Shown here: positions 1 to 11,400 of the stretch, one piece after another
How positions within the stretch are numbered: the first letter of the stretch is position 1
How the letters are laid out: each line of letters begins with the position of its first letter
From: Patagioenas fasciata
Lineage: Eukaryota; Chordata; Aves; Columbiformes; Columbidae
Direction: 5' to 3'
DNA: 64,000 bases
Assembly: GCF_037038585.1 (NCBI RefSeq)
Contig: NC_092520.1
Span: 120,560,001 to 120,624,000, forward strand
Notes under the pieces: generated by a model
The model's database searches: none
What the model was told of the DNA's origin: nothing
The model's input: the letters and a program-made list of their open reading frames with translations, nothing else
Position numbers and translations under genes: made by a program

Positions 1-224
1 CTCCAAACCCAGGTACATGCTACAGGCGTGATCTTGAAAACATTTATGCACATGAGTAACTTGTGACTCATGAGTCATCCCAGTAAAGTCAAAGGTACTA
101 AATTAACCTTTTATGGGGAATGCATGACAGTTTCTATTCCACCCAAGACAGTGTAAAACATAAACATCTGTAAGATAGGGGCCTAATAGGTCATCTTCTA
201 GGCTCTTTCTCCAGAAAAATAGAT

Positions 225-900
225 GGAGGGTCAGGGGAACAGCTCTATGGGAAAGGTCCTGGGATCATGGCAGACAACAAGCTGAACATGAGCCCCTACT
301 GTATCCTGACAGCAAAGGTGACCAACAGCACCCATGTGTATGAACAGAGGCATGGCACATAGACCAAGGAAAATGATCATCCCTCTCTGTGTGGCACTCA
401 TGAAGCCATATCTAGATACTGCATTGAGTTTTGGGCCCTGCAATGCAAGAAAGACTTGGAAAAACTGAAGGGAGCTTTTGGAAGGGTGCCAAGGCAGTGG
501 AGGCTGGAGCTCTTGGCATGGGAGGAGAGGCAGGAGGAGCTGGGCTGGTACAGCCTAGAGAAGAGATGGCTTCAGAGGCTCCTAAGAGCCTCCCACTGCC
601 TACAAGGGGTCAATGGGGACATGGAGGCAGGCTCCTCACAGTGGTGCAGGATGGGAGAATGAGATACAAATGTACATAAGTGAAATGGGAGAGCTTCACA
701 CTGGGTATAAGGAAAGGCTTTTTCCCCATGAGGATGATCAGATAGTGGAGTAGGTTGTCCTTAGATGTTCTGCAGTTTCCCTCTGCGCAGTTTTTTAAGA
801 CCCAACTGAGCAGCCTGGTCTGATCCGATAACTTACCTTGCTTTGAGCAGAAGGTTGGATCAGATCACCTCCCCCAGCTCATTTCCAGTCTGAACAAATT
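225..900 (+). mobile_element. CR1: Degraded CR1 LINE fragment (3' half of ORF2 and 3' UTR)
   Basis: The stretch follows the CR1 retrotransposon consensus in order. It starts with a segment resembling the ORF2 part that encodes 'LNMSQQCA' (gacaacaagctgaacatgag). Next comes the part around 'QFWAL' (gagttttgggccctgcaatg), then the 'RVQRRA..LEK' region. It ends in the 3' UTR with the signature ggttggatcagatcacctcc near 853-872. All reading frames are broken by stops and indels, so it is an old inactive copy. The 5' end is truncated, as is usual for CR1, and the last ATTCTATG repeats are worn away. The plus-strand ORFs near 431-679 lie within it and are not genes. Assignment to CR1 is by remembered consensus; the subfamily was not determined. 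Confidence 0.85.
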
Positions 901-905
901 TCCCA

Positions 906-3900
906 CTGCTGCTGAAATCACGTGAATGCTGAATTCCCTCATTCCTCATGCTTGGCTGTTACTAGTGAAGAAATAGAGCCATTTTTTCTGCCTTTCCCCA
1001 TAAATTGTTATGTTTTATCCTCATGATGAAGTTCCCCAAACCTACTGTATCATGCAGCCTAGCCATGACCCTGCCATAATAATAAGCACTTCCCATGAGT
1101 TACCACTATTACTTTTAAGTCAAAGATGCTGCTTACTGGCATATCACATCAGCCACAGAACAACATGAACTTAATGACCAGATCTTTTTAAGAATTGATT
1201 AAGCTTACTTCATCAGCTATCTCACTTCTTTAATTTTCCCAGTAAAATACCATGATAAAAGGATTATACACATCAGCATGTGAAGCTCCGTGTGTGTGTG
1301 ACCTCTAATATAAATACATTTGTATTGATGACTAATTTAGCAGGAAATGTACCAGCACATTTGCAGAGAGTGAAGGAAATCAGGATATATGAATCGAGTA
1401 TCTCTATTATTTGCAATTTGTATGGTCCCCCTTAGGCTACCCAAACACAGGTTATTTTCAGTGATCTAAGGAATTAATGTAACAAGGTCTCATTCCTTTG
1501 GACTGAACATTGGGCCCCATTATAATTCAAAGAAAATCCCACCTTAGAGTCTCTTCAGTATCAGAATTGTTGGCAGGCATGAGCACTTCTGTGAGTGTTT
1601 AATCAGAAAAAAAAGATACGGTCATGGTTAGGAAACTTTATAGCAAGCCTTGCTGGGGCACCGTGTCAGGAATTTGACTCCTGCAGGCTGAGAATGGGCA
1701 AGGGAGGTAACCGGGAATGGTTATATCTTATGTGCAAGGTAAACAATGACTCTTCTTCTTCTGCCCACTTTTTACAACCAAAGTAGCCATCGAGGTTTTG
1801 TGTGGAGGGCCAGATTTTGTGTGTGCTCACAAGATACCATGCAAGGTCCCACAGAGGACTTATGCTCTGCTGAATGCCTGGTTCCTAGCAGGGTTTAGGC
1901 AGGAGAGATGAATATATGCACTCTGGCTAGAAGAGCATATTCAAAACTGAAATGCTCAGACCTGTTGTGACTTTGGCTTTGAGGTTGAAGTGGGAGATGT
2001 CCAATGAGTTGGAGTGGGATATATCCAGTGAGCTTCAGGAGCTCTGAGGTGGCTATGGAAAAGCCTTTCTTACTTACTCAACCTTACTCACTTACTTAGC
2101 CTTACTTTCCTATTAAAATTCTGGGGTTTTACATCCTCTTAAATAGTCATGGTTTTTAGACATGACCTTAAATCCATATAAAGAAATTTGGAGTAGATAC
2201 TTTAAAAGATAACTTTTTGAAGGAAATGTTAGAAAAAAAATATCTTCTTCAGCTATTTTCCTGCAAAAAGGTCAAACTCAAGATCTAGATAATAAAAAGA
2301 ACAGGAAACTATTTGACGGAATTCTCAGTTGGTATGTCAATAGTTGTAAATCCCCTTATTTATCTATCTCGCAAGATGCTAGACACTCTTTCAAATTACT
2401 TCTTCCAAATCAGAAGGGTGAGAAGAATTACAAAAAGAAAAGATTTCACCAGACCTCACCCATTCTGGACAGATAGGAAAATCTAGTGCACATCTGTTCT
2501 GGAAAGCATCAGAAGTGGTGAGAGGAACTGGTAAGGAGACAGAAGAAGGATATGCTAGGACTATTTATTCTTACAGTATTGGTGTCTTCCATGTTTTCCA
2601 ACTTTCTTTTGTGGTCATTTTAGGAAAGAAGGAGCTCTAGGATCAGATGTTCCAACATCAGAAAGTCACCTAAAATAGATTGCTTCCCCACTGCAAATCT
2701 CCTTATATACAGAGTAATTTAATATCTACAAAAGTAAATTAAATCTTAAGTAGTATTTGACATATGCTTTTAAAATCAAGGTGAGAGAATATCTTGCTGA
2801 CCAAGTCTTTGTTCTATGGTTAAGTGCCCATGACTATCCTTTGGAGAGCATTCAACAAACTTTGCTGTACAGCCTTCCCGGTACAGACTCATATTAAACG
2901 AAGGATTATAAACCTGTCTCAGTAGATTATAAGGAATAACAAGACTTGTTGGCTGGTCAGTTATCTCTCCAGTCATTCTCAAACTTTTAAAAGTAACCAT
3001 AGCGATAACAGAGAGTTGACTCCTTCTAATATGATGATGACCCAGAAGTTTTATTATCTTTATCGAATGATACAAATACAGCTGTCCAAAGAGAAGTATG
3101 TAGGTGGACAAGAGGAAAGATATGTAAAGAGTAGCTGCCTGAGCTAAACCTCAATAAGTCAGGTGTGTGTAGGAACATTTTTTTGAGAATTCCTGAGCCC
3201 AGTGTAGGCTCCTCTGAGTGCATGGCACATGTACTCAGGTCACGTTGCACTCCATTAGTGTCCTGGGTGCTCCCCATTGCTGTACACTCACATTCTGAAG
3301 CCCACTCAGTCACCTGCTGAGACCTACAGCACTCCCTTATTTCCAGTCCCATGATGATGTGACCTTACCCATCATCAGATGTTGGCTGAAACATATCAGG
3401 TGATGACCTGCCCCCTGTTAGCAATTCAACATGTTTAGGTCAACAACCTTATTTATAAGGAAGTTTGGTTTACAACAAATACATCTCCTCAGTCACATTA
3501 AGTACATCAGAGCTTCTCAAAGAGCACAGAGTCATATTTAAAATGGCTAGCAATGCCTTTGATGTAATCATTACCTTAGGTCTAAATTATGTTCAAGGCT
3601 AGTTAAAGCCTCAGAATGACATCCTTAGCCAGCTATTTTTGTGGTGTGATGGAGCTCTACAATAATGATGGTCATATAGAAGACAATATTTTTGCAGGGA
3701 TCAAAACAGTGGAAATTAACAATTTTGGGAGCTCAGGAATATGACCTTCCCAGCCTCTGCTTGAAAGATTGAAAGTATTTTGTCTGGAGTGTTTGTGATG
3801 TTTCTTGGGTTATTATGGGATAATGAGGCATGTGTCACACCTGAACAGCATGAAAAATCCTCAGTGGGCCTTCTGCTGTGGAAACTCAACCTTTTCAAGG

Positions 3901-5990
3901 TTGCAACTACTTTGCAGCCAAGAAAAAATCTAAGTCATAAGTCACTTACAAATGCAGAGTCTTCTGAGCACATTAAGGAAACACGAAGGGAAGGTTTCCT
4001 TTAAGATTACTCAAAAACTGATTTTGGTATCTTCACTAAGAAATACCTTTCCGCTGGAGAAATCCCAATATATTAAGTTAGTAAAACCCAAAGGTTAGTA
4101 TTGCCCCTAACATCAGGTACGGAGCTGAGAATGATGAACTATATAAATATACACGGTAGCTCTTTGCTTTACTCTCCTGTGTATGTTCCCCGGTTGCTTC
4201 ATTTTGTGGAAGATTTCCTTTGCTGAAGATATGTCCTTACACTTGGAAATTAACAAATACAGCTGAAATAAGGCTTCTTGAATAACTTTGGAAGTTGTAA
4301 AATAAGGTACTTAACTGAAGTGACACAAAAGGTTTAAAATCTCATGTGCTGTACTTACTTTTCTGTGCTGATTCTTTAGCCAAAGAGCTTCAGAGAGTTA
4401 ACCTACATGACATTTCTGATGTTTGTGAGCACCTTGGAGCATCTTTTATCAATATTGTTACCCCATTTTCTTCTTTCTCATGACATTTTTTCAGAAGTGA
4501 ATAAATCTCTATTCTCTCTCTTTTTTTTTTTTTTTTGTGGAGAGGGGATTTGTGGTTTGGTTTGATTTTGTTTTCTCCTTCATATAAATACGTAAAGGAA
4601 GGAAATATTTTTTTTCCTGCAATATGAAATAGTTTAAAATATAACACTGATAATCCAGAGTCTGCAAACAAACACTAACCAATGACTCCACGTTCACTCT
4701 GGGATAATGCTATTTAACAGTTAACTGCAAAGTTGTTTATAAACCAATTTGCAACTCATACATTTCAGTTTAGCCTCACTAGAAATTCCTTTCAAACAAC
4801 CAATGAAATAGATTCCTCCACAATAGTTCCACCACATTTTCAGCAACATTTGGTCTCCAACACTGTCTCCTGGGGTAATACTTTGAGTACCGCTGCCCAA
4901 AATGCAGCCTGGGTGGAGGCTCTGTGGAACAAGGCCCTTGGGAAGGTCATTCTTCAAGTATTTGTCCTCCACAGCTTTACAGCACGTATAAATTTTAATG
5001 AAAATACAAATAAAAGCAATGGGGTGAAGTTCCAGAAGAAGACAAACCTACAGAAAACCATCACCTCTGGGACTCTTGCTCTAAAGGAGCAACTGATAAC
5101 AATGCAGCATGTGCAAAAATAGAAGATTTTAATCTCATAAACTTAATATAGCTAATAGCAGTCTGTAGCCTTGATCAGCACATCCAGAGTTCTTGGTTCC
5201 CAGTGACTGCAGGGAACCAGCGCACCAACTGGAGTTCAGTGAAGCATAGAGGTGATCCAACTGCATCTGAATTCTCTGGCCCTGTGTTTCTGCAAAGGCC
5301 AGAGAGGCATGGGAGGCTTCCCATTTGCATTGAATACTCTTCAGATCATAGTTGCTGCTTCTCTTGGTGGATTATCCCATTTGAGAGCTACATTTTAGCA
5401 GTAATAAAGCACAAAGCCACCACATTATTCTTCAGAATCAAGCAGAAGCAGGAAAAAGGTAAAAAAGTCTCCATCAGTCATTGTCGTCAAAGCATATATT
5501 TTGGAGACAATCGGAAGAAAAAGGTTGGTCTAGATAAGAAATAAAGATGTCACATCTAAATAATATTTTTAAGAAGAAAATCTCTGCCTCCCCAGATGGT
5601 TATAATACTCTTACCACAAAGCAGAATAAAATTATATCACGGTCAACTTCGTAGAGTGGGTTTAAATGGTAATTCTTATTTCTCACTTGAGTTTTTTGAA
5701 GTTTGAATGTGTCATTTATGCTTGTGTTGTAATGAGCAATATAGAAGGATTCAAATGATTGAAAATTACATGATTATCACTGTAATTTAGCACTCAGTTA
5801 ATGAAGGCTTGAACTGTTGTCCATTTTGCCACAGTGCAGTTAGCAGGTTTCCATACTGAATACAGTTTACATTTGCAAGAAACAGAGTTAGCAGGAAAGC
5901 TTAATCCACTGCCATATAAACATTTGATCTTGCAGTGATCCCATTAACCTTTTTCGTATGCAAAGATTAGGAATAAGCAGCTAGAAAAAA
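906..5990. other. Unique non-coding sequence, no gene recognised
   Basis: AT-rich single-copy-looking sequence. Reading frames here are short, often lack an ATG, and match nothing I recognise. A T-run lies at 4521-4536 and a pyrimidine-rich TTACT cluster around 2068-2112. A minus-strand frame at 2776-3111 (111 codons) is open but begins at TTG and has no recognisable domain. The block 5690-5960 is AT-rich and complex rather than repetitive, which could fit a regulatory element, but nothing specific can be shown. Confidence 0.5.
4521..4536. repeat. Poly-T run (16 T)
   Basis: Homopolymer preceded by a CTCTCTC pyrimidine stretch. It forms a polypyrimidine tract of about 25 bases on the plus strand. 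No retroposon body recognised next to it. Confidence 0.9.
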
Positions 5991-5998
5991 ATACTTAC

Positions 5999-6111
5999 CT
6001 TATTTAAAATTGCAGAGCTGTGAGTACCCAACAATTTTATTATTCTTGCATGTAGTGGCAGAGGTTTAAAGGCTTCTTCCACTTCCTCCACGAAGTGATC
6101 AAGCACATATT
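5999..6111 (-). CDS. Candidate internal coding exon, protein unidentified
   Basis: On the minus strand, a 113-base segment lies between an AG at 6113-6112 and a strong donor AAG|gtaagtat (gt at 5998-5997). One frame is open through the whole segment: two bases (AA) completing a split codon, then 37 codons. It ends at a codon boundary. The peptide has a globular, charged, protein-like composition; its centre reads EEAFKPLPLHARIIKLLG. An in-frame TGA lies just upstream of the putative acceptor, as expected if the frame is bounded by an intron. The acceptor has a weak pyrimidine tract (TTGTTTTAATACATTAATAA then ACCTGTGAG), the main weakness. I do not recognise the protein. The phase fits the candidate exon at 35247-35295: a terminal G there plus AA here makes a Glu codon. 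Chance cannot be excluded. Confidence 0.28.
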
Positions 6112-6177
6112 CTCACAGGTTTTATTAATGTATTAAAACAATGTTGCAATCAGCAGTTCTGCTAAGCAAACTCAATT

Positions 6178-6221
6178 AAAAAAAAAAAGGGGGGGGGGGC
6201 GGAGGGGGAAGAGAAGAGAAG
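6178..6221. repeat. Poly-A/poly-G purine tract
   Basis: About 11 A followed by about 11 G, then a single C and further G/A-rich sequence (ggagggggaagagaagagaa). The tract is nearly pure purine over 44 bases on the plus strand. The G run could form unusual DNA structure and is a likely site of length polymorphism and sequencing error. Confidence 0.9.
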
Positions 6222-6677
6222 TTTTCATCTTAGTTGACTTGGGTTTGAATCCTATCCTGACTACAAGACTGAAGATGGCTCTGGAGGTTCTTCTGAGTGG
6301 GCTCCCTTTCATCAAGAACTTCGGTGGGATTCATACCACAGTCAGTAACTGAACCTCTCAGCAGCAGGAGTAGGAGAGAGATTATCCCTTTGTGGGTCCC
6401 TAATGGCGGAGATGTCACACGAAGTTTTATTGTGTTAGCAGCTAGAGGTTTCCAATACTTGTGTCTTCTCATTAATGAGACGCATCCGCTGTCTGATGGA
6501 TGGACTCTAAACAGTAGAATTGTTCTGAGCTTTCTAACTATGCAAGATTTCAGTGAAAAATAAAAGCAGTCGGATGGTGCAGATGCAAAACCCAACTCCA
6601 GCTCTGAATGCACCAGCTTAGGTGTCTGCACGTGCAATTACAGGTGTACTGCTTCAAGGCAGAGGGGAGGCCATAAA

Positions 6678-6792
6678 TCACAAGATCATATTTAGGTTAG
6701 ACAGGGCTTCGGGAGGTCATCTGATCCAACCCCTGCTCAAACCAGGGAGAAGTTTGAAATCAGAACAGGTTGCCCAGTCCCTGTTGCTTTTG
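6678..6792 (-). mobile_element. CR1: CR1 LINE 3' end fragment
   Basis: Reads as the reverse complement of a CR1 3' UTR. From the left it has a worn terminal motif (caagatcat), then tttaggttagacaggg, then ggtcatctgatccaacccc, tgctcaaaccaggg and a segment near gaacaggttgcccagtcc. Only about 115 bases remain, which is typical of heavily 5'-truncated CR1 copies. The orientation follows from the ATTCTATG-like end lying on the left side. Confidence 0.75.
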
Positions 6793-6899
6793 TGATATCT
6801 TTCTGTGGAAGAAAATGGTACACAAGAATGAGTAATGTGACAGCAGAGTATTGACTTGGACACTGAGAATTATAAATGGATGAGGGTTGCGAAGGATGG

Positions 6900-6938
6900 T
6901 CCTACATTTCTATGTCCTACATTTCTATACCCTACATT
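6900..6938 (+). repeat. Short tandem repeat, ~15-bp unit, ~2.6 copies
   Basis: The unit tcctacatttctat(a/g) occurs twice in a row and is followed by a third partial copy (ccctacatt). It is a small local duplication with no known function. Confidence 0.8.
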
Positions 6939-7957
6939 GTTTGGCAGTCTGTCTCCATCTTCAAACTCTAGAAGGAAGCTAGCACTAATTTATTTTCATT
7001 TTCTTTAAACACAAACAAAACTTTTTGGCATGTTGCCCTAGGAGGTCAGCTTCATTCTTTTAGAAGCAGCAGAGCATCCCAGGTAACAATTACTGAATAA
7101 TAGATATAAGATTTTAGTCATTAAGAAAAAAAAGAAAAGAAAAAACAATTAGGTAATATGAACCAGCATTTCACAGATTACCTGAATCAACTTTGGTGGT
7201 ATGAAAACAGAATCTACTTGCAAAAGAGGCTTTATGTCATCTGTGAGTTTTTGCAGCACCCAGCATAACAGGCCAAAACATAGTCAGAAAGAAACTGGAG
7301 TTTTTGCAGATCTTTTTTCCCATGTACTCTCATCTTTGTGTCTCAGTAAAAAAACAGCTACCATAAGCTATTTTGAAATAATTTAACTACCTTTGAAGCC
7401 TGCTCAGACCTTAAGGAGATGATGACAAGATGAGCTGCCGTGGCATGGCTGAGGCCCTGCACACGTCCAGAGAGCAGCTGTGATGAACCAGCCCAGCCCT
7501 GCAGCTGCTGCCATTTGCATCCTGTTTGGTGCAGTGGCCTCACAGCCATACAAACCCCATGCTGGACAAAACAAGTCCAGGAATGTCGATGCCCCCCCTA
7601 GCCAAAGGCAGCTTTTGCCACTGGCATGGCAGAAGGGCACCCGTGGCCGGTGGCAGAGAGGACATGGTGGAGGATCCTGCCATGGCAGTCCGGCACCACA
7701 ACATTGGGAATGCCCGGGTGGCTGTGCCTGGCAGGCCTTGCCACCACACAGCGACTTGGTAGTGCTACTGCATCTCTGCATGAAAAGAAACATCCCTCCA
7801 TATAGGCAGCCCATTTTGTTTGGGTTCTGCTTTCATTTATAATGTTAGCTGAACCACATTTAAGATGCTGCTGTTGCTCAAAGATGGAAATCTGCAATTA
7901 GGTTTGTTTAATGACAATTATTACCACAGATCATGGAGGTAGCATGGAAAGAAGTCC
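6939..7957. other. Unique sequence with a GC-richer patch
   Basis: The part at about 7400-7760 is noticeably richer in G and C, with several CpG dinucleotides and overlapping open frames on both strands (up to 136 codons). Overlap in several frames is expected in GC-rich DNA because stop codons are AT-rich. No domain, signal peptide or recognisable family appears in any frame. I see no TATA box or other promoter element that would make it a promoter. Confidence 0.4.
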
Positions 7958-7961
7958 TTAC

Positions 7962-8001
7962 CATTGCTGTGGCTTCACCAAATGACTCCTTTCTTTCCCT
8001 G
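7962..8001 (-). other. Candidate short exon (40 bp), coding status unclear
   Basis: On the minus strand a very good acceptor (TTACTTTTTTCTCTTTC, then TGCTGCTGTAG) is followed 40 bases later by a donor ATG|gtaagg. Two of the three frames are open across the 40 bases, so length alone cannot say whether it codes. In either frame the phases do not chain simply with the candidate exon at 5999-6111. If real it could be an alternative exon, a UTR exon or an exon of a non-coding RNA. The splice signals are the only evidence. Confidence 0.22.
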
Positions 8002-8319
8002 CTACAGCAGCAGAAAGAGAAAAAAGTAAATGCCTGTGTATGTTAATGGGCTTGGTGTAGATGGCAATATATTTGCACTCTCATCTAGCTAATATGCACT
8101 TGCTAGACTGCACACTTTATAATCTGCAACAGAATTTGGCAGCCTCTGCCCACCTCTCAGCTAAGATTTAATGGAAGGTACTGCAGTCTGCTATTAATAG
8201 CATCATTTCTTCTAGCTACAGCGCATGGGCTAGCTAGCATACCGTGAAGAATTGCCTTCGTACAGCAGCTAGAAAACAGAGCATTGTCATAAATAGCAAA
8301 TCAGGGATGACAACACAAA

Positions 8320-8460
8320 TGAGCTGATCACACCTTTTGAGTGATTGTACATTGCCATTTGCTTATCTTACTTGTTAATTTGCAAATTTAATTATTTTCA
8401 AAAGAGTTTCTAATCATTACTGCAAATTAGTGAGTTACTGTTGCATTACACATTGTTAGA
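8320..8460. promoter_or_regulatory. Possible conserved non-coding element (AT-rich)
   Basis: AT-rich but non-repetitive block with several homeodomain-type cores, for example GTTAATTTGCAAATTTAATTATTTT, followed by ATCATTACTGCAAATTAG. ATTTGCAAAT-like octamer/POU half sites overlap TTAATTA. Such texture is common in vertebrate developmental enhancers, but AT-rich DNA produces these cores by chance. Without an alignment this is only a suggestion. Confidence 0.2.
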
Positions 8461-8469
8461 CCAATCTCA

Positions 8470-11400
8470 CTAGCAGGAGCAGAATTACATAGCAGAAAAT
8501 AGTAGAAAATTAAAATGGAAAAAGTAATAGAAGTTCTTATAACAAGTGTAAGATTACTGCATATTTTGTCGTAATTCAAAAAGAACAAACGGGAGGAACA
8601 GCCTGCACGTGAAGATCTCTTCAGAAGGAATAGATGCCCATTTGATAAACAATTGTCACCCACCTTTGCCTTTGTCCCCCACAAAAAGCGGAGAATAATA
8701 CATAATACAGTGAATGTCAATGTGGACATAATCTGTAGCAATTCCCAGATTAGAAACCACCCCTTGGATCCTGCTTTCCTCAGTTATCCATCCTGTGGTC
8801 ATCTATTGGTGACATCATACCAGGTTTTTAAGGAAACAATGGTCAAATGAAAGCATTGTGAAGAGGAATGGGATCTTGGTAACACAGCACCAGGCTGTAA
8901 AAACTCTGATAGTGTTTTGCAAGAGAAATAACATCACATCAGGAAGGCTGGCTCTGGGGCATAAGTCCCAAATCACCCTGACCAAACCAGGAGACGAGCA
9001 GCTCTGCTATGTTCAAGCAGAGGTGAGGAGGGAGGCAGCTTGATGCACACCACGTTGTGGTTTACCACAGTGCTCATGTCACTCTGTGATCCCAGAGCGC
9101 TGGTTTGCATGGGCCAGGTGACAAGTTGGGATCATCGTCAGCTGGAGCTGAATGAGGCGGCTGCCCTGAATTGCTGGTGCAAACCATGCCAGCTGCACCT
9201 ACTTCACTCTGCCACCACAGGCAACACCCTGTGGCAGACACCTTTTTTTCAAAGGATTTTATATAGTGCCCAAAGAAAAATTAGTACATTTTCCCATCTT
9301 TTCTCATTTTAAACTAAGTTTTCAGGCAAGCATAGCTGAAAGAAAGGAGAACAAGCTTTCACACCAAATTCAGCAGATGCTTCACAAAATTAACTTTTCA
9401 TGTTACAAAAACAGGCTTAAAGTGTCTTAAAAATAGAACAACTGGATGTCCTTTCACTCTTTTTTTATCTCCTCTGTTTGACTGGATCAATAACGAAAGC
9501 ACCTGAAGAAAAGCTATCCAGGAAGGAATTTTTTTTAAAATACTGATTTTTACAGTAAGCGCTAATAGGGCCAAGGTGGAAATCATTGAGCATCATTGTA
9601 CACAGCTGAGAGAAACTCCTGAGGCAGATGAGAGACAGCCATGCACAGGGACGAGCTGAGTTGAACACACCTGAAGCTCAGTCCATAGTCTATCCTACAT
9701 TATATTTAAAATACATTCCCACCATGTCCTACCTTGGCCATATCCTGACTTAGTCATGAGACAGGTCCATGAAAACAAATGTGGTATTTGAATGAAGGAA
9801 TCATGCTCTGCCCTTGCAAGGATTTTATCAGGGAAAAGGGTGGGAGAACCTGATTTACACTGCTGCACTTTCTTTCTGCCAAGCTAGAAGGAAGGTGCTC
9901 TATCAAGGCAAACTGCTGATTTACTCATCTACCACCAGGTTTGTGTTGATGAGGCTCCACTCGTGGCCTAAGACTGCTGGATTTGAGGGGTTCCCCTTGG
10001 TAGGAAATGTCATGATCATTAAATACCATCTAGAGGGAGATCATAGCTTTTTCCATTCCACAGAAAATAAAGCTAAACTGAACTTGATTTCATCTGTGAG
10101 AAAGGGATCAAGCATCAGGGTTCCCAGGTGACTGGGTTCTCTGAGGCTGCAGACATGCTGCAATGGAATTATTTCTTGGCAGGTTCAGTTGAATTTAACT
10201 TGATTCTTCTACCATAATCCCTTGGTTTATTTTGGATTCCCTATTTCAGGGGAAGCGGCAGGTCAGCCTGACTCCACTTCCCAGCCCCAGAGCCCATTCC
10301 AGCCAAGGGACTCAGACATGTGTTTCCTTTCCTGCACATCACACTTTCTTATTTCCTCTTCTGCTTATTACACCAGATTAAAGAAAGAGGTTGATGCTGC
10401 AGGCTTTCCTGATACAGTCACTCCAGCCAGGGCACAAATTCTACCAAGTCTGGAGTGTGAAACTGTGCCTGCAAATGTCTTTTGTTTTTATGCTACTGTT
10501 TGGGGGTCTATGGTGCTTAAATTTAAGCACATAATCTAAGCAACTGAGAAAGGAGCCCAGTCTCACCTCATTCATTATATAGTTGATAGAGGGCCATAGG
10601 TACAAATCAGGTGTCCTGACTAACCTATATTTTTCTGCAAACCATATAAAAAGCCATGGAAGTTGATGACCTAGTTGCTTGCATCTAACATGTTCACGTG
10701 AACACTGTCCTAATCTCCTGCTGAGAGCCCATAACATTCCTGAGAGACTTACCTAATCTGGTTTTTGAGGCACCCTTTGATAGACAATCTCTATCTCCCT
10801 AAAAAACATACTCTTTAACATGACTGTTACAATATTTATTTTTTTTCTAAAATCAGTCTCCTTTGTTGGTGTTTAACCCTATTTTGTTTTATCCAGTCCA
10901 CAGTTATGTCTTTTTTTTTTTTTTTCCAGCTACATTTACATAGTTGGACACTGTTTTGACAACCCCATTCAGTCTTCCTTTGACTGACAAACATTCAAGT
11001 TCCTTCAGTCTTTCTTCACACACCACATACATCACTTGTTTGATCTGATCACTGTTGTCTTGGTCTAAATTATTATTAATTTTTACTCTCAGTTTTCTCA
11101 AAAAGCCATACAAAACCAGGATGCAGCCTGTTTTCTGAGACAACTCTTCCAACAGGAACAAGGGAAAAATCTCCTCACTTGTTTTATGTATATTAATTGC
11201 ATCGCCTGCTTATATGCCCAAAAGAAGGTTTGCATTTTCCACAGCAGGGTGATGCTGGTAAGAAGTGCACCCAGGTAGCAGCATTTAATTGAAAGCTCAT
11301 TTGTTTTCCTGTAGCCAGCTGTGCTTTTTCTTTTGTTTTGGCTGTGAGTTGATTATGCCTATGGAGGTGCAGAACTTCTCACCTTTACTTACAGAGTACC

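Noticed and set aside
2776..3111. 111-codon minus-strand frame with fairly protein-like composition
   Set aside because: It starts at TTG, has no splice sites of quality and no family recognised. Considered but not strong enough to list as a gene.
5616..5710. Minus-strand open segment ending at a gtaaga-like donor
   Set aside because: No convincing acceptor, and the frame remains open past the donor, so there is no exon-like boundary.
6230..6260. tRNA-like B-box string gggtttgaatcct
   Set aside because: No matching A box at the right distance and no cloverleaf arms could be formed.
10750..10795. Minus-strand splice-like pair around a 46-bp segment
   Set aside because: The acceptor is acceptable, but the peptide is uninformative and the frame phase does not chain with other candidates.
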